The position numbers were made by a program, and so were the translations under genes. The notes below the pieces were generated by a model. The model had not been told where the DNA came from. It searched no databases and saw only the letters and a program-made list of their open reading frames with translations. A DNA stretch of 64,000 nucleotides from JACPDI01 sp035463475 (lineage in GTDB: Bacteria; Acidobacteriota; Vicinamibacteria; Vicinamibacterales; 2-12-FULL-66-21), in the NCBI GenBank assembly GCA_035463475.1, contig DATHTE010000110.1:1-64000 (forward strand), given 5' to 3'. Of this stretch, positions 50,079-57,012 are shown piece by piece; position 1 is the stretch's first letter; every line of letters starts with the position of its first letter.

Positions 50079-53000
50079 ATGATCACCCGCATCATCGACT
50101 TTTCGGCCCGGAACCGGTTCCTCGTGCTGCTGCTCGTCGCGGCCTCGGCGGTGATCGGCGCGTGGTCGCTTCGGAACGTGCCGGTGGACGCGATCCCGGA
50201 CCTCAGCGACACGCAGGTCATCGTCTACTCGCGTTGGGACCGCAGCCCCGACCTCGTCGACGCGCAGGTGACGTACCCGATCGTGAGCGCGATGCTCGGC
50301 GCGCCGCACGTCCGCGCCGTCCGCGGCTTCTCCGACTTCGGGTACTCGTTCATCTACGTCATCTTCGAGGACGGCACCGACATCTACTGGGCCCGGACGC
50401 GCACCCTCGAGTACCTCTCGGGCGTTCTGTCGCGATTGCCTGCCGATGCCAAGACGGAGCTCGGACCCGACGCGACCGGACTTGGGTGGGTCTACCAGTA
50501 CGCGCTCGTGGACCGATCCGGCCGGCACAGCCTGGCGGATCTCCGGTCGTACCAGGACTGGTATCTGCGCTACTACCTGAAAGCGGTCCCGGGCGTCTCC
50601 GAGGTGGCCTCGCTCGGCGGGTTCGGCCGGCAGTACCAGGTGAACGTCGATCCGAACCGGTTGCGCAATTACGGGCTCTCCATCCAGCGCGTCGTCGAAG
50701 CGGTGCGCGGCGGTAATACGGAGACCGGCGGGCGCCTCATCGAATTCGGCGGCACCGAGTACATGATTCGCGGCCGCGGATACGCGCGCTCCATCGCGGA
50801 CTTCGAGAGTATCGTCGTGTCGGCGAGCGAGAGCGGCACGCCGATCCGCATCCGCGACATCGGGCAGGTCACCGTCGGCCCCGACCTCCGGCGCGGCGTC
50901 TCCGACCTGGACGGCGCCGGCGAAGCCGTGTCCGGGATCATCGTGATGCGGCACGGGGAGAACGCGCTCGACGTCATCGACCGCGTGAAGGAGCGCATCC
51001 GGCAGATATCGCCCGGGCTGCCCGAGGGGATGGAGATCGTCCCCATCTACGACCGGTCCGTGCTGATCCGCCGGGCGATCGACAACGTCACCGAGACGCT
51101 CATCGAAGTGATGCTGACGGTCGGCTTCATCGTGCTGCTGTTCCTGTGGCACGTGCCGAGCGCGATCATTCCGCTCATCACGATTCCGGTCGCGGTCCTC
51201 GTGTCGTTCATCCCGTTCCGCGCGATGGGCATCACAGCCAACATCATGTCGCTCGGCGGCATCGCCATCGCGATGGGCGAGTTGGTGGACGCAGCGATCG
51301 TTGTCGTCGAGCAGACGCACAAGAAGCTCGAAGAGGCCGCGCGCAGCGGCACACGCGTGGAGCACCGGGCGATCATCCTCGAGGCGGTGAAAGAGGTCGC
51401 GCCCGCCAGCTTCTTCGCGCTGCTGGTGATCGCGGTGTCCTTCCTGCCGATCCTCACGCTCGAGGCGCAGGAGGGGCGGATGTTCAAGCCCCTTGCCTAC
51501 ACGAAGACGCTCGCGATGATCGTGGCCGCGTGCCTCGCGATCACGCTCGACCCGGCCCTGCGTCTCGCCTTCACGCGGTTCCGCCGGTTTACGTTCCGGC
51601 CGGCGTGGCTGGCGCGGATGACCAGCGCGGTGCTCGTCGGCCGGATCCGGTCCGAGGACGACCATCCGATCAGCCGCTTCCTGATCCGCGTGTACGAGCC
51701 GGTCGTGCGCTGGTCCCTGCGCTGGAAGTGGACGGTCATCGGCACGTCGTTCGTCCTGATCCTGATCACGGTGCCCGTGTTCATGCGCCTCGGCTCCGAG
51801 TTCATGCCGCCGCTCGACGAGGGCTCGCTCTTCTACATGCCGACCACCACGCCGGGCATTTCGATCAGCGAAGCGCAGAAACTGCTGCAGGTGAGCGACC
51901 GCGCCATCCGGCAGTTCCCGGAAGTGGACCGCGTGCTCGGCAAGGCGGGACGGGCCGAAACCAGCACCGATCCCGCGCCGCTGTCGATGCTGGAGACGGT
52001 GATCACGCTGAAGCCGACCTCCGAGTGGCGGCGCGTGGACACCTGGTACTCGGGCTGGGCGCCGGAGTGGATGAAGGCGATCTTCCGGCACATCACGCCG
52101 GACCACATCTCGCAGGACGAACTGGTCAACCAGTTGAACGAGGCGCTCACGTTCCCGGGGGTCTCCAACGCGTGGACCATGCCGATCAAGGCGCGCATCG
52201 ACATGCTCACCACCGGTATCCGGACGCCGGTCGGCCTGAAGGTCTCGGGGGCCGACTACAAGGTGATCGAGGAGATCGGGAGCCGCATCGAGATGCTGCT
52301 CCCCTCGGTGCCCGGAACGCGGAACGTCTTTGCCGAGCGGACGGGCGGAGGCTTCTTCCTGGACATCGAGTGGAACCGCGACGCGCTCGCGCGCTACGGC
52401 CTCAGCATCGACGAGGCGCAGGCGGTCGTGCAGAACGCCATCGGCGGCGAGAACGTGACGACGACGATCGAAGGGCGCGAGCGGTACCCGGTGAACGTGC
52501 GCTACATGCGCGACTTCCGCTCCGACCTGGACGCGCTCAGCCGCGTGCTCGTGCCCGCATCGGAAGGGCAGCGGCAGATTCCGCTGGGCAACCTCGCGTC
52601 GATCAAGGTCGCGAGCGGGCCCGCGATGATTCGCAACGAAGACGGGCTGCTGACCGGGTACGTCTTCATCGACGTGGCGGGCCGCGACATCAGCGGCTAC
52701 GTCAGCGAGGCGCGCGGGTTGATCGAGGAACAGGTCGCGCTGCCGGCCGGCTATGCCGTCCTCTGGAGCGGGCAGTACGAGGCGATGGCGCGCGTCCGCG
52801 ACCGGCTGATGTACATCGTCCCGTTCACGCTCTTCGCCGTGCTGCTGCTGCTCTATATGAGCACCCGCTCCATGGCGAAGACCGCGATCGTCTCGCTCGC
52901 CGTGCCGTTCTCGGTTATCGGCGCGGTCTGGTACCTGTACATCCTCGGCTACAACATGAGCGTCGCGGTGTGGGTCGGCCTGATCGCGCTGATGGGCGTC

Positions 53001-53387
53001 GACGCCGAGACCGGCGTGTTCATGCTCCTCTATCTCGATCTCGCGTACGAGAAGGCCAGGCGGGAAGGGCGCCTGCGATCGCTCGCGGACCTGCAGGAGG
53101 CGGTGGTGCACGGCGCCGCGAAGCGCCTGCGACCCAAGTTCATGACGATGGCGACCACGGTCATCGGCTTCATCCCGATCATGTGGGCGACGGGAACCGG
53201 GTCCGACGTCTGGAAGCGCATCGCGGCCCCGATGGTGGGGGGGATCCTGACGTCCTTCCTGCTCGAGCTCGTCGTGTATCCCGCGATCTACGAAATCTGG
53301 AAGTGGCACTCGGAGGTGAAGCACCAGGCCACGGCCGTGCCGGCGGGCGCCGGCCTCCTCGCGCAGAATCCGTCCGACTCCGTGTGA
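50079..53387 (+). CDS. Heavy-metal efflux RND pump (CusA/CzcA-like)
   Basis: 1102 residues, starting four bases after the adaptor's stop. N-terminal helix IIDFSARNRFLVLLLVAASA, 12 membrane helices in two halves and two large periplasmic loops. VPVDAIPDLSDTQVIVYSRW, GLGWVYQYALVDRSGRHSLA and PGVSEVASLGGFGRQYQVNV are HME-family hallmarks. The TM4 proton-relay Asp is D404 in IAMGELVDAAIVVVEQTHKK (D405 in CusA). SLFYMPTTTPGISISEAQKL and GIRTPVGLKVSG are also diagnostic, and GVDAETGVFMLLYLDLAYEK near the C-terminus matches CusA. It exports Cu(I)/Ag(I) or other soft metals by proton exchange. No outer-membrane channel gene is adjacent. Confidence 0.94.
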   Translation: MITRIIDFSARNRFLVLLLVAASAVIGAWSLRNVPVDAIPDLSDTQVIVYSRWDRSPDLVDAQVTYPIVSAMLGAPHVRAVRGFSDFGYSFIYVIFEDGTDIYWARTRTLEYLSGVLSRLPADAKTELGPDATGLGWVYQYALVDRSGRHSLADLRSYQDWYLRYYLKAVPGVSEVASLGGFGRQYQVNVDPNRLRNYGLSIQRVVEAVRGGNTETGGRLIEFGGTEYMIRGRGYARSIADFESIVVSASESGTPIRIRDIGQVTVGPDLRRGVSDLDGAGEAVSGIIVMRHGENALDVIDRVKERIRQISPGLPEGMEIVPIYDRSVLIRRAIDNVTETLIEVMLTVGFIVLLFLWHVPSAIIPLITIPVAVLVSFIPFRAMGITANIMSLGGIAIAMGELVDAAIVVVEQTHKKLEEAARSGTRVEHRAIILEAVKEVAPASFFALLVIAVSFLPILTLEAQEGRMFKPLAYTKTLAMIVAACLAITLDPALRLAFTRFRRFTFRPAWLARMTSAVLVGRIRSEDDHPISRFLIRVYEPVVRWSLRWKWTVIGTSFVLILITVPVFMRLGSEFMPPLDEGSLFYMPTTTPGISISEAQKLLQVSDRAIRQFPEVDRVLGKAGRAETSTDPAPLSMLETVITLKPTSEWRRVDTWYSGWAPEWMKAIFRHITPDHISQDELVNQLNEALTFPGVSNAWTMPIKARIDMLTTGIRTPVGLKVSGADYKVIEEIGSRIEMLLPSVPGTRNVFAERTGGGFFLDIEWNRDALARYGLSIDEAQAVVQNAIGGENVTTTIEGRERYPVNVRYMRDFRSDLDALSRVLVPASEGQRQIPLGNLASIKVASGPAMIRNEDGLLTGYVFIDVAGRDISGYVSEARGLIEEQVALPAGYAVLWSGQYEAMARVRDRLMYIVPFTLFAVLLLLYMSTRSMAKTAIVSLAVPFSVIGAVWYLYILGYNMSVAVWVGLIALMGVDAETGVFMLLYLDLAYEKARREGRLRSLADLQEAVVHGAAKRLRPKFMTMATTVIGFIPIMWATGTGSDVWKRIAAPMVGGILTSFLLELVVYPAIYEIWKWHSEVKHQATAVPAGAGLLAQNPSDSV

Positions 53388-53412
53388 GGGCCTGGGCGAA
53401 ATTCGGGTGTAA

Positions 53413-53470
53413 CCGGTACTTTCGTTTCGAGGAACCAGTACTCCCCTCCGATTGCCGGTTGAGTTGGCCG
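53413..53470 (+). promoter_or_regulatory. Shared cis module, copy A (before the Cys-rich protein gene)
   Basis: In order: GGTACTTTCGT (53415-53425), CCAGTACT (53435-53442), CTCCGATTG (53446-53454), TTGAGTTG (53459-53466), then CCGG. The GTACT, three-base gap, CTCCGATTG arrangement is identical in copy B at 56405-56479. It lies 27 bases before the ATG at 53493. A -10-like GATAGT (53475-53480) follows, so the GTAC boxes would sit in or above the -35 region, as for an activator. Confidence 0.6.
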
Positions 53471-53492
53471 GGGCGATAGTCCATCCGATCTC

Positions 53493-53915
53493 ATGGCTGC
53501 GAGTGCTGGCATGCGCAACGGCCCGGATGCGTCGCAGCGCGCGCGGTGGGGGCTTCGCGCCGCCGCCCGCGCGCTGCGGACGCTGGCCCTCTGCCTGCTC
53601 GTCGCCTCCGTGAGCGGCGTGCTTCCAGTCGCCGGAACCTGCCTCGAAACAGTGCAAGGGTGCGGCGACATGTGCAAGCGCTGCCAGTGCAAGCGCCGGC
53701 CGGCCTCCGGCAGCCTGCGCGCGCCGTGCGTCTGCTGCTCGTCTCAGCCTGCCGCGCAGCCGCTCACGCTGCTCGACCCGGCGGTTCTCGCGGACGTCGG
53801 TTCGTCGGTCCCGCGCTCGGCCGATGCGCGCGTCGATCGTGATGCGACCGACGGTGTTCCCTCGCTCGCGCGTCCGGTTCCACATCCTCCTCCCCGCCCA
53901 TTCCCGCTCGCGTGA
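53493..53915 (+). CDS. Small secreted cysteine-rich protein, probably metal-related
   Basis: 140 residues from the ATG at 53493 (M7 at 53511 is an alternative). Basic N-terminus, then a hydrophobic segment (LRTLALCLLVASVSGVLPVA) acting as signal or anchor. Immediately after come eight cysteines in about 35 residues: GTCLETVQGCGDMCKRCQCK and APCVCCSS. The rest is Ala/Pro/Asp-rich and ends in a proline-rich PVPHPPPRPFPLA. No family was recognised with certainty; it stands where small Cys/His-rich proteins (DUF2946-like) occur next to copper TonB receptors in proteobacteria. It lies 65 bases before the receptor, in the middle of the metal locus, so metal binding or shuttling is inferred. Confidence 0.6.
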   Translation: MAASAGMRNGPDASQRARWGLRAAARALRTLALCLLVASVSGVLPVAGTCLETVQGCGDMCKRCQCKRRPASGSLRAPCVCCSSQPAAQPLTLLDPAVLADVGSSVPRSADARVDRDATDGVPSLARPVPHPPPRPFPLA

Positions 53916-53979
53916 TCGGTCACTGAGCGAACGCCTCGAACGAGTCGAGGCAGGAATGGCGAACTACAGGAGGCGCGTC

Positions 53980-56277
53980 ATGCGCACGATTATCTTTCGA
54001 ACCGTTCTCGCGGCGACCGTCGTGCTGTCGGCAGGGTCAGCACCGGCCGCCGCTGACCCGGCGACGGCCACGCTGACCGGCACCGTGACCGCGGCTGACG
54101 GCGCGCGACTGCCCGGCGTCCACCTTCGCGTGCTCCACGTGGACTCCGGCAGCAGCGTGGAAGCCGTCAGCAGCGACGCCGGTCAGTTCCGGGTCGGCCA
54201 GCTCGCGCCCGGCCGCTACGAAGTCCAGGCGGATCTCCCCGGGTTCGAACCCAAGCGCGTCGAGAACCTCATGCTCGCCGCGGGAAGGTCCGTATCCGTC
54301 ACCGTCCGGCTCGATATCGCGTCGCTTTACGAGACGGTGCGCGTCGTCGGCGAGGCGAGACGCGACACCGTCGAAGCGTTCGAGATGCGCGAGAGCCGCG
54401 CCCGCGATCTCGGAGAGGCGATGGCGGTGCTCCCAGGCGTGTCCAGGCTGCGCAAGGGGGCCATCGCCAACGACGTCGTCATGCGCGGCTTCCAGGGCAA
54501 GGACGTGACCGTCCTCATCGACGGGCAGCGTCTCGATGGCGCGTGTCCGGGACACATGGATCCTCCCGCGTTCCACGTGGACTTCGCCGAGGTGAGCCGC
54601 GTCGAGGTCAGCAAGGGGCCCTTCGACGTGAAGAACCAGGGGGGCCTCGCCGGCGTCGTGAACGTCGTCACCGAGCGGCCGCAGCGCGGGCTGCATGGAT
54701 CCGCGAACGTCACGGCCGCGTCGGCGAACACGGTGGCGCTGTCGGCGGCGGCGTCGTTCGGCCGCTCACGGTGGGCCGCGCTCGCCGGCGCGTCCACACG
54801 CCGGGCGGATGCGTACAAAGACGGCGCCGGCGTCCGGCTGACCGACACGGGCGGCTATCGGCAGGATCTGATAGCGGACCTGCCGGTGTACGACGTGTGG
54901 ACCGCGTGGGGACGCGTCGCGCTCATGCCGCGGGACGGCACGCACCTGCAGTTCTCGTACACACGACAGTCAGCCGATGCGATTGTCTATCCATACCTGC
55001 AGATGGACGCGCTCTTCGACAACGCGGACCGTGCCGGTGCGCGGCTCGAGATCGCGGATCTGCCCGGCGGGTGGAGCGCGCTGGCGGCGCACGCGTACTA
55101 CACGCGCGTCGACCACTGGATGACTGACGAGTTGCGCGCGAGCTCCCTCAACAAGCCGCGCGAGTACTCGATGGGGACGCGCGCGAAGACCGCGATCGCC
55201 GGGGGCCGGACCGAGGTCCAGCGCGGTCCGTTGTCGATCGGGTTCGAGGCCTCGCGGCGGAACTGGAATACGAACACGATGCTCGCGATGGCGAGCTACG
55301 CGCCGCAGGCGGGATTGCCGGACGTGACGATGGACGTGATCGGCGCGTTCGGTTCGTATGCGGCGGATCTGCCAGGTCAGTGGCGCCTCGAGACCGGCGC
55401 GCGCGTGGATCGCGCGGTGACCGAAGCAGACCCGCTCCTCGCGAACACCGGTCTGTATCTCGCGTATCACGGGACCACTGCGACGCGTGCGACCGACGTG
55501 TTGCCCGCGGGTCACGCGAGGGTGCGCTGGCGTCACGACGGGGGGTGGTCGGTCATGGCGGGCATCGGCCACTCGACGCGGGTGCCCGATCAGCAGGAAC
55601 GCTTCTACGCGTTCAAGCGGATGGGCACCGACTGGGTCGGAAACCCTGCGCTCTCTCCAAGCCGGAACACGGGCCTTGACACAGAACTGCGGTACACGGC
55701 CCACGGCGTCGACGTGGGACTGAGCGCATTCGCGTACCGCGTGGACGACCACATCCGGGTGATCGATCAGCGCCGGACCATGATGGTGCCGGGCGTCATG
55801 AACACGATGGCGCGCAGCTTCGCAAACGTGGACGCGCTGGTGCGCGGCCTCGAGGCGAACGTCACGGTGCCGCTCGCACGCGCGCTGTTCGCGTCGGCCG
55901 ACGTGTCGGTCGTGCGCGGCACCATCCGCGGCAGCACGGCGTTGCCGACCGACCTGCCGGAGATGCCGCCGCTGCGCGCTCGCGTGCGGCTGCGGTACGA
56001 CCAGGCGAGGTGGAACCTCGTCGCCGAAGCACTGGGCGCGGCGCGGCAGGGCAACGTCGCCGTTGACCTCCGCGAGGCCACGACGCCCGCGTTCGCGGCG
56101 CTGAACCTGCGTGCCGGCGTCCGTTTCGGCGCGTTGAACCTCACCGCCGCGCTGGACAACGCGTTCGACACGCTGTACGCCGAACACCTGTCGTACCAGC
56201 GCGATCCGTTCCGCAACGGCGTGCGGGTGTACGAGCCCGGGCGGACCTTCTCGCTGAACCTGGGCGCCCGCTTCTAG
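53980..56277 (+). CDS. Copper TonB-dependent receptor (OprC/NosA-like) with N-terminal carboxypeptidase-regulatory-like domain
   Basis: 765 residues from the ATG at 53980 (AGGAGG 7 bases upstream; the frame is open to 53824). Signal peptide about 1-24. Residues about 28-110 form a CarboxypepD-reg-like domain (TLTGTVTAADGARLPGVHLR, DAGQFRVGQLAPGRYEVQA). The plug follows (GEAMAVLPGVSRLRKG, VVMRGFQGKDVTVLIDGQRL), then a 22-strand barrel ending in Phe. The plug and barrel contain C189-x3-M193 (DGACPGHMDPPAFHVDFAEV) and H379-x-M381 (RVDHWMTDEL). In P. aeruginosa OprC, copper is bound by C143-x3-M147 and H323-x-M325, so spacing between the two pairs is almost the same. Copper import is strongly supported. 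Confidence 0.9.
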   Translation: MRTIIFRTVLAATVVLSAGSAPAAADPATATLTGTVTAADGARLPGVHLRVLHVDSGSSVEAVSSDAGQFRVGQLAPGRYEVQADLPGFEPKRVENLMLAAGRSVSVTVRLDIASLYETVRVVGEARRDTVEAFEMRESRARDLGEAMAVLPGVSRLRKGAIANDVVMRGFQGKDVTVLIDGQRLDGACPGHMDPPAFHVDFAEVSRVEVSKGPFDVKNQGGLAGVVNVVTERPQRGLHGSANVTAASANTVALSAAASFGRSRWAALAGASTRRADAYKDGAGVRLTDTGGYRQDLIADLPVYDVWTAWGRVALMPRDGTHLQFSYTRQSADAIVYPYLQMDALFDNADRAGARLEIADLPGGWSALAAHAYYTRVDHWMTDELRASSLNKPREYSMGTRAKTAIAGGRTEVQRGPLSIGFEASRRNWNTNTMLAMASYAPQAGLPDVTMDVIGAFGSYAADLPGQWRLETGARVDRAVTEADPLLANTGLYLAYHGTTATRATDVLPAGHARVRWRHDGGWSVMAGIGHSTRVPDQQERFYAFKRMGTDWVGNPALSPSRNTGLDTELRYTAHGVDVGLSAFAYRVDDHIRVIDQRRTMMVPGVMNTMARSFANVDALVRGLEANVTVPLARALFASADVSVVRGTIRGSTALPTDLPEMPPLRARVRLRYDQARWNLVAEALGAARQGNVAVDLREATTPAFAALNLRAGVRFGALNLTAALDNAFDTLYAEHLSYQRDPFRNGVRVYEPGRTFSLNLGARF

Positions 56278-56279
56278 AG

Positions 56280-56339
56280 AACGGGGGGACAGTCACACTT
56301 TCCAGACAATCGCCAGGAAAGTGTGACTGTCCCCCCGTT
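56280..56339. repeat. Perfect 24-bp-arm hairpin (gggggacagtcac type)
   Basis: Left arm 56280-56303 (aacggggggacagtcacact plus ttcc) and right arm 56316-56339 are exact reverse complements, with a 12-base loop (agacaatcgcca). It stands three bases after the receptor's stop. There is no U-tract, so it is more likely a REP-type mobile palindrome than a simple terminator, though it could still stop or protect transcripts. Confidence 0.85.
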
Positions 56340-56404
56340 GTCCCTCCTTCCTCAGTGACTTAGGGGCCGTCCATCTCCGCTCGCGATCGCCCACCTTCGT
56401 GCAC

Positions 56405-56479
56405 GGTACTTTCGTGCTACCGGTACCAGTACTTCCTGCTCCGCACGGCGGTACTTTCCTCCGATTGTTGAGTTGCCGG
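56405..56479 (+). promoter_or_regulatory. Shared cis module, copy B (before the PilZ gene)
   Basis: GGTACTTTCGT (56405-56415), CCAGTACT (56426-56433), an additional GGTACTTTC (56450-56458), CTCCGATTG (56459-56467), TTGAGTTG (56468-56475), CCGG. The same words in the same order as copy A; the extra GGTACT makes three GTAC boxes. A CATATT (56488-56493) downstream could be the -10. About 63 bases remain to the ATG at 56539. Confidence 0.6.
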
Positions 56480-56538
56480 CCCGGCCGCATATTCAGCAGG
56501 CATGGCGGTTTCCACTGTCGGATCCCGCCGCGATCCTC

Positions 56539-56904
56539 ATGACGAAAACCGCTGGTAGCTCGAAAGGTGGCACCTACGCGCGACGTGCCCCGCGCTACCT
56601 GATCGAAGCGCCGGTGCGCTTTCGATCGCCGGAGGGGCAGTGGAATGAGGGAACGACCGTGAACATCTGCTCGCTCGGGCTGCTGATCCGGACGGCGAAC
56701 GCGCCAGCGCCCTCGACCTCCCTCGAGCTGCGCATCGCGCTGAGCCCCGAAGGATCCATGGCCGGTGCGGACGTGGCCTGTACGGGCCGGGTGCTCCGGT
56801 CGGAACAGCCTCCGGGCGCCGCAGAGGCGCTGGTTGCGGTGACGATCGACCGTTTTCAATTCACGCCGGCCGCCCGCGAACCGGGCGACGGCGCCGTCCG
56901 GTAA
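56539..56904 (+). CDS. PilZ-domain protein
   Basis: 121 residues from the ATG at 56539 (MTKTAGSSKGG). PilZ fold: the c-di-GMP-binding RxxxR motif is R-R-A-P-R in YARRAPRYLIEAPVRFRSPE, and the second motif (D/N)xSxxG appears as N-I-C-S-L-G in TVNICSLGLLIRTANAPAP, with Cys in place of the usual Ser. The rest of the barrel follows (LELRIALSPEGSMAGADVAC). It is a stand-alone PilZ, so it would need a partner. It stands between the copper receptor and the multicopper oxidase and has the cis module upstream. Whether it still binds c-di-GMP is uncertain because of the Ser to Cys change. Confidence 0.75.
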   Translation: MTKTAGSSKGGTYARRAPRYLIEAPVRFRSPEGQWNEGTTVNICSLGLLIRTANAPAPSTSLELRIALSPEGSMAGADVACTGRVLRSEQPPGAAEALVAVTIDRFQFTPAAREPGDGAVR

Positions 56905-57012
56905 TACACGTCGTTGGGTATCAACCGATCTCGGTCCGGCGCGGAAGCCCACGTGCCGGGCGGCACAACCGAGCGCGATGGTGGGCAGCGGATACTCGAA
57001 GGAGCCGAAGTT

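Noticed and set aside
49887..53885. Minus-strand reading frame of 1332 codons opposite the CusA-like gene
   Set aside because: His/Arg/Asp-rich composition with no family signature; it is the shadow of a GC-rich coding strand whose plus-strand protein is clearly CusA-like.
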